The notes under the pieces are model-generated. The model was not told the DNA's origin. It did no database searches and saw only the letters and a list, made by a program, of their open reading frames with translations. A stretch of DNA of 15,029 nt from CAWUJT01 sp963922715 (GTDB lineage Bacteria; Pseudomonadota; Alphaproteobacteria; Rhodobacterales; Rhodobacteraceae), in the NCBI GenBank assembly GCA_963922715.1, contig CAWUJT010000063.1, forward strand, positions 1 to 15,029, in the 5' to 3' direction. The translations under genes and the position numbers were made by a program. Numbering within the stretch: position 1 is the first letter of the stretch; the number at the start of each line of letters is the position of its first letter. Of the stretch, positions 7,463 to 14,870 are shown one piece after another.

Positions 7463-8147
7463 GGGGATGAATGTCCAACAGGGCGATTTCACTTTGGCAG
7501 CAGATTTTTCTCTCCCAAAGGGCAGTATAACCGCCGTTATTGGTCCGTCTGGCGCGGGCAAGTCCACACTTTTGGATTGCCTGGCTGGGTTTCAAACCCT
7601 CAATCAGGGACAGGTCTTTTTCGATGACCGCGAAATCACCTTTAGTCCTCCAGAAACCCGCCCGTTGTCCATTCTGTTTCAAGATCACAATCTTTTTCCC
7701 CATATGACGGCGTTTCAAAATGTGGCTTTGGGGATGAAACCAAACTTACGTCTATCACAGCAAGAGCGGGAAAAGGTCGATGACGCCCTTGCTCAGGTCG
7801 GGCTTCAGGCGCTGCGTGATCGTAAACCAGCAGCACTTTCCGGAGGCGAACAAGCGCGGGTGGCTCTGGCTCGCACCATTTTGCGCGAACGACCGCTGTT
7901 GCTTTTAGACGAACCGTTCAAAGCCCTTGATCCAGCCCTTCGCCAAGAGATGTTAAAACTTGTCCGCGCGACATCTCAGGTGTCACATACAACCGTTCTG
8001 ATTATCACCCACGACCCTGAAGATGCCCGCAGATATACCGACCTGACACTCTTTATCAACAAAGGTCATGTTTTTCCAGTAGAACCGTCTGATCTTTTTT
8101 TCGCAGATCCGCCCAGGACTGTGAAAGATTATTTAGGCTATAGATGA
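7446..8147 (+). CDS. thiQ: Thiamine ABC transporter ATP-binding protein
   Basis: ThiQ is the ATPase that powers thiamine import. The 233-residue product contains all ABC motifs: Walker A GPSGAGKST (33-41), Q-loop Gln79 in LFQDHNLFPH, signature LSGGEQARVALAR (131-143), Walker B LLLLDE (151-156) and the switch His189 in IITHD. I use ATG 7446 because GGAGG sits at 7436-7440 with a 5-base spacer. The GTG at 7434 would overlap that site and adds only four residues. The gene overlaps thiP by 17 bases and ends the operon. No clear terminator follows in the AT-rich gap after 8147. Confidence 0.96.
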   Translation: MTLRVEGMNVQQGDFTLAADFSLPKGSITAVIGPSGAGKSTLLDCLAGFQTLNQGQVFFDDREITFSPPETRPLSILFQDHNLFPHMTAFQNVALGMKPNLRLSQQEREKVDDALAQVGLQALRDRKPAALSGGEQARVALARTILRERPLLLLDEPFKALDPALRQEMLKLVRATSQVSHTTVLIITHDPEDARRYTDLTLFINKGHVFPVEPSDLFFADPPRTVKDYLGYR

Positions 8148-8348
8148 TAGTCAGCTTTGAAACCAACTTTTATCGTTTGTTTTGTTCATTTGCCATCAAG
8201 GCCATTGTCATGATCGTGGTTGAAATATTTGTTGATGTTTCTGCGGTGCATTTGTCTTCAGACGCACATATTCTGCGCAATGGTTTGCGATAGCATACCG
8301 CCACTCAATTTGATGTTAGTGCAATTTCAAATCTTTCTTGGCGCGTGA

Positions 8349-8379
8349 TTGAAAAGTTCTCTTTACGTTCTCTTAAAAT
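8349..8379 (+). promoter_or_regulatory. uvrA promoter with LexA (SOS) box
   Basis: GTTC at 8356-8359 and GTTC at 8367-8370 are separated by exactly 7 bases, the direct-repeat LexA box of alphaproteobacteria (GTTC-N7-GTTC). It lies between a possible -35 TTGAAA (8349-8354) and -10 TAAAAT (8374-8379; the 19-base spacing is long). Bound LexA would therefore block RNA polymerase. The rest of the 284-base thiQ-uvrA gap (8148-8348) is AT-rich, and I see no convincing gene or terminator there. The LexA box is strong; the exact promoter hexamers are a proposal. Confidence 0.8.
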
Positions 8380-8390
8380 CATTTGAGAAT

Positions 8391-8420
8391 ACCCATGATT
8401 CACTTAAGTGAGTCATGGGT
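8391..8420. repeat. 30-bp near-perfect palindrome in the uvrA leader
   Basis: The left arm ACCCATGATTCACTT and right arm AAGTGAGTCATGGGT are complementary at 14 of 15 positions, and the mismatch becomes a G-U pair in RNA. As RNA it forms a 13-bp stem with a UUAA loop, ending one base before GAGGG (8421-8425), the likely uvrA ribosome binding site. If transcription starts a few bases after the proposed -10, the hairpin lies at the very 5' end of the mRNA. No U-run follows, so it is not a terminator. It could also be a protein-binding operator. Confidence 0.75.
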
Positions 8421-8431
8421 GAGGGATGAAT

Positions 8432-11290
8432 ATGGCAGAGCAGAAATTTATCGAAGTCCGCGGCGCGCGGGAGCACAATCTCAAAGGTGTCAATGTTGAT
8501 ATTCCAAGGGACAAATTGGTCATCATAACGGGGTTGTCAGGATCTGGGAAGTCGTCGCTTGCCTTTGATACGATCTATGCCGAGGGGCAACGGAGATATG
8601 TCGAAAGCCTTTCCGCCTATGCCCGGCAATTTCTCGATATGATGCAAAAACCCGATGTGGATCATATCTCTGGCCTAAGCCCTGCTATTTCGATCGAGCA
8701 GAAGACCACCTCTAAAAATCCACGCTCCACTGTCGGCACGGTGACAGAAATCTACGATTACTTACGTCTGTTGTTTGCCCGTGCGGGCACTCCGTACAGC
8801 CCTGCCACTGGTCTGCCGATTGAGGCACAACAGGTCCAAGACATGGTGGACCGTGTCATGGCAATGGAGGATGGCACACGGGGCTACTTGCTGGCCCCGA
8901 TTATTCGCGACCGAAAAGGTGAATACCGTAAAGAATTTCTGGAGTTGCGCAAGCAGGGATTCCAACGGGTGAAGGTGGACGGTTCGTTCCACGATTTGGA
9001 TGATCCGCCCAAGCTCGATAAAAAATTCCGCCACGATATTGACGTTGTTGTTGATCGGATTGCAGTCAAAATCGGGATAGAGACACGGCTCGCCGACAGT
9101 TTCCGCACCGCGCTTGATTTGGCCGATGGAATTGCCATTTTGGAGACAGCGCCGAAAGAGGGCGCGCCAGAGCGGATCACCTTTTCAGAGAATTTTGCCT
9201 GCCCCGTTTCAGGCTTCACCATCCCGGAAATTGAGCCGCGTCTGTTTTCATTCAATGCACCTTTTGGGGCCTGTCCAACCTGCGACGGTCTTGGCCGCGA
9301 ATTGTTTTTCGATGTGCAGTTAGTGGTTCCTGACCAAAATTTAAACCTTCCTCAGGGCGCACTGGCCCCTTGGGCGAAAACGAAATCTCCGTATTTTCTG
9401 CAAACGATTGATGCGATTGCCAAGCATTATGGATTTGACCAAAAGAAGAAATGGAAGGATCTGCCCGAAAAAATCCAGCAGGTGTTTCTGTATGGCTCGG
9501 GCAATGAGGAGATCACATTCCGTTATGATGAAGGCGGGCGCGTCTACCAAGTGACGCGGGTTTTTGAAGGTGTGATCCCGAATATGGAACGCCGGTATCG
9601 CGAAACCGACAGCAACTGGATCAGAGAAGACTTTGAACGATATCAAAACAATCGCCCCTGTGGGGCATGTGGCGGACATCGGCTGCGCCCAGAAGCGCTG
9701 GCTGTTAAAATCGCGGGCCTACACATTGGCGAAGTTGTCGCAATGTCGATCCGAGAGGCTTTGTCCTGGGTTGATACAGTGCCAGATACGTTGAGTGCGC
9801 AAAAGAATGAGATTGCCCGCGCCATCCTAAAAGAAATCCGTGAACGGCTTGGGTTCTTGAACAATGTGGGGCTTGAGTATCTGACGCTGTCGCGGTCAAG
9901 CGGCACATTAAGCGGCGGGGAGAGCCAGCGCATCCGGCTCGCGTCGCAGATTGGCTCTGGCCTGACGGGTGTGTTGTATGTGTTGGATGAGCCCTCAATC
10001 GGCTTGCATCAGCGGGACAATGATCGCTTGCTTCACACTTTGAAAAATCTGCGCGATCAGGGCAATACTGTGATCGTTGTCGAACATGACGAAGAGGCGA
10101 TCCGAGAGGCGGATTATGTGCTCGACATTGGGCCGGGGGCCGGCGTGCATGGGGGGCAAATCATCGCCGAAGGCACACCACATGATATATCTGTGTCAGC
10201 TTCTTCGCTGACGGGTGCGTATCTGAGTGGTCAAAGGGAAATCACTGTGCCGCCGCGCCGTCGGGCGGGAAACAAGAAATCCGTTAAGGTCATCAAGGCG
10301 TCTGGGAACAATTTGCAGGATGTCAGCGTTGCCTTTCCCTTGGGCAAGTTGATCTGTGTGACTGGTGTTTCAGGAAGCGGCAAGTCAACACTTACGATTG
10401 AAACACTGTTCAAGACGGCCTCGATGAAGCTCAACGGGGCGCGCCAAACGCCTGCGCCCTGTGAGACGATCAAAGGGTTAGAGCACCTCGACAAGGTGAT
10501 CGACATCGACCAACGGCCCATTGGCCGCACGCCCCGGTCCAATCCTGCCACTTATACAGGGGCTTTTACCCCCATCAGAGATTGGTTCGCGGGCCTGCCC
10601 GAGGCAAAAGCGCGCGGGTACAAACCCGGCCGCTTCAGCTTCAACGTCAAAGGCGGACGCTGTGAGGCTTGCCAGGGCGATGGGGTGATCAAGATTGAGA
10701 TGCACTTTTTGCCCGATGTCTATGTCGAGTGTGAAACCTGCAAAGGGAAACGCTACAACCGCGAAACGCTGGAAATCAAATTCAAAGGCAAAAATATTGC
10801 GGATGTGTTGGATATGACCGTGGAAGAGGCCCAAAGCTTTTTCCAGGCTGTGCCGTCGATCCGCGAGAAAATGGATGCGCTGATGCGTGTTGGGTTGGGA
10901 TATATCAAGGTTGGCCAACAGGCGACAACGCTGTCGGGCGGCGAAGCGCAGCGGGTGAAACTCTCAAAAGAGCTCAGTAAACGGTCAACCGGGCGCACAC
11001 TCTATATTCTGGATGAACCCACTACGGGGTTGCATTTTGAAGATGTGCGCAAGCTCTTGGAAGTGCTGCATGAGTTGGTGGAGCAAGGCAATACAGTCGT
11101 TGTAATTGAGCATAACCTCGACGTTGTGAAAACGGCGGATTGGGTCATAGATATCGGTCCAGAAGGTGGCGATGGCGGCGGGCAGGTTGTTGCCACCGGA
11201 ACGCCCGAGGCTGTGGCCGAAGTTGCCCAAAGCCATACGGGGCATTACCTGAGGCCGCTTCTGGCTAAAAAGCGTGTGGCGGCGGCTTGA
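8432..11290 (+). CDS. uvrA: Excinuclease ABC subunit A
   Basis: UvrA is the damage-sensing ATPase of nucleotide excision repair. It dimerises and loads UvrB onto lesions. The 952-residue protein has two ABC modules: Walker A GLSGSGKSS at 34-42 with signature LSGGESQRIRLA, and Walker A GVSGSGKST at 645-653 with signature LSGGEAQRVKLS and ILDEPTTGLH. The C-terminal zinc module is complete (Cys744, 747, 767, 770). In the first zinc module Cys257, Cys281 and Cys284 are present, but the expected fourth cysteine is Ser260 (CPVS). I recall the same change in other alphaproteobacterial UvrA proteins. I prefer ATG 8432 (MAEQKF) over 8426, because GAGGG at 8421-8425 is then 6 bases away instead of touching the start. 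The SOS box upstream indicates damage induction. Confidence 0.97.
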   Translation: MAEQKFIEVRGAREHNLKGVNVDIPRDKLVIITGLSGSGKSSLAFDTIYAEGQRRYVESLSAYARQFLDMMQKPDVDHISGLSPAISIEQKTTSKNPRSTVGTVTEIYDYLRLLFARAGTPYSPATGLPIEAQQVQDMVDRVMAMEDGTRGYLLAPIIRDRKGEYRKEFLELRKQGFQRVKVDGSFHDLDDPPKLDKKFRHDIDVVVDRIAVKIGIETRLADSFRTALDLADGIAILETAPKEGAPERITFSENFACPVSGFTIPEIEPRLFSFNAPFGACPTCDGLGRELFFDVQLVVPDQNLNLPQGALAPWAKTKSPYFLQTIDAIAKHYGFDQKKKWKDLPEKIQQVFLYGSGNEEITFRYDEGGRVYQVTRVFEGVIPNMERRYRETDSNWIREDFERYQNNRPCGACGGHRLRPEALAVKIAGLHIGEVVAMSIREALSWVDTVPDTLSAQKNEIARAILKEIRERLGFLNNVGLEYLTLSRSSGTLSGGESQRIRLASQIGSGLTGVLYVLDEPSIGLHQRDNDRLLHTLKNLRDQGNTVIVVEHDEEAIREADYVLDIGPGAGVHGGQIIAEGTPHDISVSASSLTGAYLSGQREITVPPRRRAGNKKSVKVIKASGNNLQDVSVAFPLGKLICVTGVSGSGKSTLTIETLFKTASMKLNGARQTPAPCETIKGLEHLDKVIDIDQRPIGRTPRSNPATYTGAFTPIRDWFAGLPEAKARGYKPGRFSFNVKGGRCEACQGDGVIKIEMHFLPDVYVECETCKGKRYNRETLEIKFKGKNIADVLDMTVEEAQSFFQAVPSIREKMDALMRVGLGYIKVGQQATTLSGGEAQRVKLSKELSKRSTGRTLYILDEPTTGLHFEDVRKLLEVLHELVEQGNTVVVIEHNLDVVKTADWVIDIGPEGGDGGGQVVATGTPEAVAEVAQSHTGHYLRPLLAKKRVAAA

Positions 11291-11361
11291 TTTTCTGCCG
11301 GAACCGCACCTTCTGTGCAAACTTGTGTTGCATCTAAAATTATTTCCCTGTCTTATCTAAC

Positions 11362-11380
11362 AAGCCTAATGAATAGGTTT
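11362..11380. promoter_or_regulatory. Inverted repeat upstream of dctP, possible operator
   Basis: AAGCCTA (11362-11368) and TAGGTTT (11374-11380) form an inverted repeat with a 5-base centre and one mismatch, 26 bases before the dctP start. The 116-base gap from uvrA has no clear terminator, only a weak TGCAA/TTGCA hairpin at 11316-11332, and no convincing sigma70 or sigma54 promoter. An operator or leader role is a guess from position. Confidence 0.35.
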
Positions 11381-11406
11381 GATATTGATATATCTGGGAG
11401 GATAGA

Positions 11407-12405
11407 ATGATCAGAACAACCGTTTTTGTGGCGGGCGCATTAACACTCGCGTTGAATGCGTCACCGGCCCTGGCAAGTTGTGACACTGGGGAAATTGTCG
11501 CAAAATTTAGTCATGTGACAAATACAGACCGTCATCCAAAGGGCATTGCCGCCAGCCTTTTGATGGAACGCGTGAATGCCGAGATGGATGGCACAATGTG
11601 CATGGAAGTGTTCCCAAATTCGACACTTTATAATGATGATAAAGTGTTAGAGGCCATGCTGTTGGGAGATGTGCAGCTTGCCGCCCCATCACTGTCAAAG
11701 TTTGAAACCTTCACCAAGGTTTTCCAAATCTTCGACCTTCCCTTCATGTTTGCCAGTATGGATGCGGTCGATGCTTTTCAGGCCTCAGAACATGGGCGCG
11801 CGATGATGGACAGCATGCAACGCCGTGGTCTGCAAGGGCTTGCGTTTTGGCACAATGGGGCAAAACAGATGTCTGCCAATCGCCCGCTTGTCTTGCCGAC
11901 CGATGCCGAAGGTTTGAAATTCCGTGTGCAGCCGTCTGATGTGATTGTGGCTCAGATGGAAGCCTTGGGTGTTTCACCGCAGCCGATGGCATTCTCGGAG
12001 GTTTATGGCGCGTTGCAAACCGGTGTTGTGGATGGGCAGGAAAACACGTGGTCCAATATCTACGGTCAAAAATTCTTTGAAGTCCAAGACGGTATTACCG
12101 AAACCAACCACGGTGTGCTCGATTACCTTGTTGTGACTTCTGTCGATTGGCTGGATAGCCTTGAGCCTGCGGTGCGGGAGCAGTTCCTGACCATTCTCGC
12201 CGAGGTCACAGAAACACGGAATTCTGAGGCTGGGGCTGTGAATGCGGCGGCCCGCCAGGCGATTATTGATGCCGGGGGCACTGTACGCCAACTTAGCCCT
12301 GAAGAACGGGCCGCTTGGATTGCCGCCATGCGTCCTGTTTGGGACAAATTTGCAGGCAACATCGGCGACGATTTGATTGACGCGGCATTGTCCTTCTCCA
12401 ACTAA
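11407..12405 (+). CDS. dctP: TRAP transporter solute-binding protein, DctP family (probably C4-dicarboxylate or related acid)
   Basis: This is the periplasmic binding protein of a tripartite ATP-independent transporter. The 332 residues start with a signal peptide ending in ALA at 21-23, then CDTGEIVAKFSHVTN, the usual DctP opening. Arg173 (KFRVQPSD) is the conserved arginine that salt-bridges the substrate carboxylate, and AFSEVYGALQTGVVDGQEN (195-213) is the family signature. Cys25 and Cys65 are the only two cysteines and may form a disulfide. LASC at 22-25 also resembles a lipobox, so lipoprotein processing cannot be excluded. GGGAGGAT lies just upstream of the ATG. dctQ and dctM follow directly. 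The substrate class comes from the family; succinate, malate or fumarate is plausible but unproven. Confidence 0.93.
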   Translation: MIRTTVFVAGALTLALNASPALASCDTGEIVAKFSHVTNTDRHPKGIAASLLMERVNAEMDGTMCMEVFPNSTLYNDDKVLEAMLLGDVQLAAPSLSKFETFTKVFQIFDLPFMFASMDAVDAFQASEHGRAMMDSMQRRGLQGLAFWHNGAKQMSANRPLVLPTDAEGLKFRVQPSDVIVAQMEALGVSPQPMAFSEVYGALQTGVVDGQENTWSNIYGQKFFEVQDGITETNHGVLDYLVVTSVDWLDSLEPAVREQFLTILAEVTETRNSEAGAVNAAARQAIIDAGGTVRQLSPEERAAWIAAMRPVWDKFAGNIGDDLIDAALSFSN

Positions 12406-12411
12406 TCCAGC

Positions 12412-12441
12412 GCGGGGGTGCAGGTTGGTCTGCATCCCCGC
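12412..12441 (+). terminator. Intercistronic stem-loop between dctP and dctQ
   Basis: GCGGGGGTGCAG (12412-12423) pairs with CTGCATCCCCGC (12430-12441) over 12 bp with one G-U, closing a 6-base loop. It begins 7 bases after the dctP stop. No T-run follows, so full termination is unlikely. Such hairpins typically shield the upstream message from 3' exonucleases or attenuate transcription, giving more binding protein than membrane subunits. The hairpin is seen directly; its effect is inferred. Confidence 0.8.
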
Positions 12442-12476
12442 TGCGTTACGATTACAATTCGGGAGGGGGAACACCA

Positions 12477-13157
12477 ATGGCCTCTGGCGCGAAGTACCGG
12501 CCGCAAACGCGGATTGGTTCCATTATCCACAGTTTTGAAGAGACAATGATCGCGCTTTTGCTCGGTCTGATGACCTTGCTGACATTCGTGAATGTCGTTT
12601 TGCGGTATGTGTTTAATTCCTCCCTGATATGGGGGTTGGAAGTGGTTCTGATCCTCTTTGCTTGGCTGGTGATTTTTGGTGTGGCGTATGGGTTTAAAAT
12701 CACTGCACATCTTGGTGTGGATGCTGTGACCAATTTACTCCCCAATCGGACACGTAAGATCGTGGCAATTATCGCCGCACTCATAACTATTGCGTATGGG
12801 CTGCTGCTGCTGAAAGGCGCTTGGGACTTTTGGGCACCATTTGCGGGCTTTGATCGGACCTCTGGGCGTTGGTTTCCCACAGGCTTTCAACAAACCCGTG
12901 ATCAGGCGTTTTTCGTGACAGATCAGGTGCCGATGATTGGCCTGTTTCGCTGGTTGGAAGACGCCATAAACTATGGAGAGGCTTATGATAAACTTCCCCG
13001 TGTCATTCCCTATGTGATTTTGCCGGTAGGGTGTTTGTTGACATTTCTGCGGATCATAGAGGCCACCTGGGATATTTTTCAAGGAAAGCGCGACAGCTTG
13101 ATCGTCAGCCATGAAGCGGAAGACGCCCTTGAAGAGGCCAAGCAGGCGAGGGATTAA
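12477..13157 (+). CDS. dctQ: TRAP transporter small membrane subunit
   Basis: DctQ is the small integral membrane component that partners with DctM in importing the substrate held by DctP. The 226 residues show four hydrophobic segments, near 24-46, 51-73, 94-116 and 175-197. The family motif WGLEVVLILFAWLVIFGVAYGF then HLGVD falls at 52-82. A soluble stretch of about 55 residues lies between the third and fourth helices. The length is close to that of R. capsulatus DctQ, and the acidic C-terminal tail is probably cytoplasmic. GGAGGGGG precedes ATG 12477. It follows the dctP hairpin and is 3 bases from dctM. Confidence 0.93.
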   Translation: MASGAKYRPQTRIGSIIHSFEETMIALLLGLMTLLTFVNVVLRYVFNSSLIWGLEVVLILFAWLVIFGVAYGFKITAHLGVDAVTNLLPNRTRKIVAIIAALITIAYGLLLLKGAWDFWAPFAGFDRTSGRWFPTGFQQTRDQAFFVTDQVPMIGLFRWLEDAINYGEAYDKLPRVIPYVILPVGCLLTFLRIIEATWDIFQGKRDSLIVSHEAEDALEEAKQARD

Positions 13158-13160
13158 ACC

Positions 13161-14546
13161 ATGGAAGTCGTTCTTCTTTTTGTGATGATCATCGGGTTTC
13201 TGCTGCTGGGCGTTCCGATTGCTGTCTCACTCGGTATCAGCTCGATGATCTTTTTGTTGGTTTTCTCAGATACCTCGCTCGCCTCCATCGCGCAAAGTTA
13301 TTACGCGGCTATGGCTGGGCATTATACGTTGTTGGCGATCCCGTTCTTTGTGCTGGCCTCAAGCTTCATGTCCACCGGCGGGGTGGCGCAGCGCATTATC
13401 CGCTTTGCGATTGCTTGTGTTGGGCATTTGCGCGGCGGGCTTGCTATCGCGGGTGTGTTTGCTTGTATGATGTTCGCGGCCCTCTCGGGCTCTTCCCCTG
13501 CGACGGTAGTGGCGATTGGAACGATTGTGATCGCCGCGATGAAACAGGCGGGCTATACCAAGGAATTTGCAGCCGGGGTGATCTGTAATGCAGGTACGCT
13601 TGGCATATTGATCCCGCCTTCGATCGTGATGGTTGTCTATGCTTCGGCCACAGATGTTTCCGTCGGGCGGATGTTTTTGGCCGGCGTCATTCCAGGGCTG
13701 TTGGCGGGGCTGATGTTGATGACAACGATCTACATCATGGCGCGCGTGCGTAACATGCCCAGCGGTGACTTTGCCGGCTGGCGCGAGATTTGGGACAGTT
13801 TCGCGGATGCGTTCTGGGGCCTGATGCTGATTGTGATTATCATGGTGGGCATCTATGGCGTTCCAGGCGGGGGTGGGGCGGTTTTCACCCCGACCGAGGC
13901 CGCTGCTGTGGCTGCAATTTACGCCTTTCTGGTGGCGATGTTTGTCTACCGCGATATCGGTCCTTTGGCTGGGGAAAAGCGCAGCCAGGTCTGGCGAAAA
14001 CCTTGGACGTTGCTGACGGCCTTTGTTCATAAAGACACCAAAACCACGCTTTTGGAGGCAGGCAAGCTGACAGTGATGCTGATGTTCATCATCGCAAATG
14101 CGCTGATCCTCAAGCATGTGCTGACCGATGAGCAAGTGCCCCAACACATCACCGAGGCCATGCTGGCCGCCGGTCTTGGGCCGATCACCTTCCTGATTGT
14201 GGTCAACATCATTCTTTTGATCGGCGGGCAGTTCATGGAGCCATCGGGGCTTTTGGTGATTGTGGCCCCGCTGGTGTTTCCGATTGCCATCGATCTGGGA
14301 ATCGACCCGATTCACCTTGGGATCATCATGGTGGTGAATATGGAGATTGGGATGATCACGCCACCTGTGGGCCTCAACCTGTTCGTCACATCGGGTGTGG
14401 CGGGCATGCCGATGATGGCTGTTGTCCGCGCGGCCCTGCCTTTCCTTGCAGTCCTCTTTGTATTCCTGATTCTGGTGACCTATGTGCCAGCAATCTCGAT
14501 CTGGTTGCCCACCCTTGTAATGGGGCCTGAAATCATTGTGCGTTGA
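13161..14546 (+). CDS. dctM: TRAP transporter large membrane subunit
   Basis: DctM is the ion-coupled transport channel of the TRAP system, a sodium- or proton-driven secondary transporter. At 461 residues it has about a dozen hydrophobic segments. Family motifs are ALSGSSPATVVAIGTI, GTLGILIPPSIVMVVY, FTPTEAAAVAAIYAF and GMITPPVGLNLFVTSGV. It is slightly longer than the roughly 440 residues I recall for R. capsulatus DctM; the hydrophilic loop around residues 262-290 could account for this. It starts 3 bases after the dctQ stop, with GAGGG at the end of dctQ as ribosome binding site. Its stop codon abuts that of the convergent gene with no spacer. Confidence 0.96.
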   Translation: MEVVLLFVMIIGFLLLGVPIAVSLGISSMIFLLVFSDTSLASIAQSYYAAMAGHYTLLAIPFFVLASSFMSTGGVAQRIIRFAIACVGHLRGGLAIAGVFACMMFAALSGSSPATVVAIGTIVIAAMKQAGYTKEFAAGVICNAGTLGILIPPSIVMVVYASATDVSVGRMFLAGVIPGLLAGLMLMTTIYIMARVRNMPSGDFAGWREIWDSFADAFWGLMLIVIIMVGIYGVPGGGGAVFTPTEAAAVAAIYAFLVAMFVYRDIGPLAGEKRSQVWRKPWTLLTAFVHKDTKTTLLEAGKLTVMLMFIIANALILKHVLTDEQVPQHITEAMLAAGLGPITFLIVVNIILLIGGQFMEPSGLLVIVAPLVFPIAIDLGIDPIHLGIIMVVNMEIGMITPPVGLNLFVTSGVAGMPMMAVVRAALPFLAVLFVFLILVTYVPAISIWLPTLVMGPEIIVR

Positions 14547-14870
14547 TCAAAGGGCTGCAAGTGCGCGGCGGGCCCAATCGGTTGCAGCCTCCGGATCGTC
14601 CAAAAGACTGTCTGGCATGATCCAGTAGGGCATGGCGGTGTCAGACCGCCCTAGGCGCGTATAGAACCAACGCGCCCATCCTTCGGCTTCATAGGCCGCA
14701 GGCATATCGCCTGCGCCTTTGAGCATCAGTTGGCCATCATCTATGCCTAACGCAAAGATAACACCGTCCTTGTAAATCGCTAAGCCGCCAAACATTTTGC
14801 GGGTTGTCAGCGGGCCGATCTCTGCAAAAAGATCATGTACAAATGCAATCTGTTCGTCACTGATCGCCAT
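14547..14870 (-). CDS. TfoX/Sxy N-terminal domain family protein
   Basis: The 107-residue product consists of one TfoX N-terminal domain: KMFGGLAIYKDGVIFALGIDDGQLMLKG, then a region ending in PYWIMPDSLLDDPEAATDWARRAL. TfoX/Sxy proteins regulate competence in gammaproteobacteria. Stand-alone N-terminal domains in alphaproteobacteria have no settled function, so I assign none. I start at 14870 (MAISDEQ), because the longer frame to 14990 only reads the neighbouring Fe-S gene in another phase. No Shine-Dalgarno precedes this ATG, and it overlaps the end of the upstream iscA-like gene by 14 bases, so it is probably translated by coupling. It converges on dctM with no intergenic bases. Confidence 0.85.
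   Translation of the reverse strand: MAISDEQIAFVHDLFAEIGPLTTRKMFGGLAIYKDGVIFALGIDDGQLMLKGAGDMPAAYEAEGWARWFYTRLGRSDTAMPYWIMPDSLLDDPEAATDWARRALAAL

Noticed and set aside
8210..8293. 27-codon plus-strand frame in the thiQ-uvrA gap
   Set aside because: No ribosome binding site, no recognisable motif, AT-rich gap; could easily be chance.
8391..8420. Palindrome as thiQ terminator
   Set aside because: No T-run follows it, and it lies 244 bases from thiQ and downstream of the SOS promoter.
13359..14315. 318-codon open frame on the minus strand opposite dctM
   Set aside because: It is the antisense of a clear TRAP membrane gene. Its product is rich in His, Gln and Arg, as expected from reading hydrophobic codons backwards, and it has no family resemblance.
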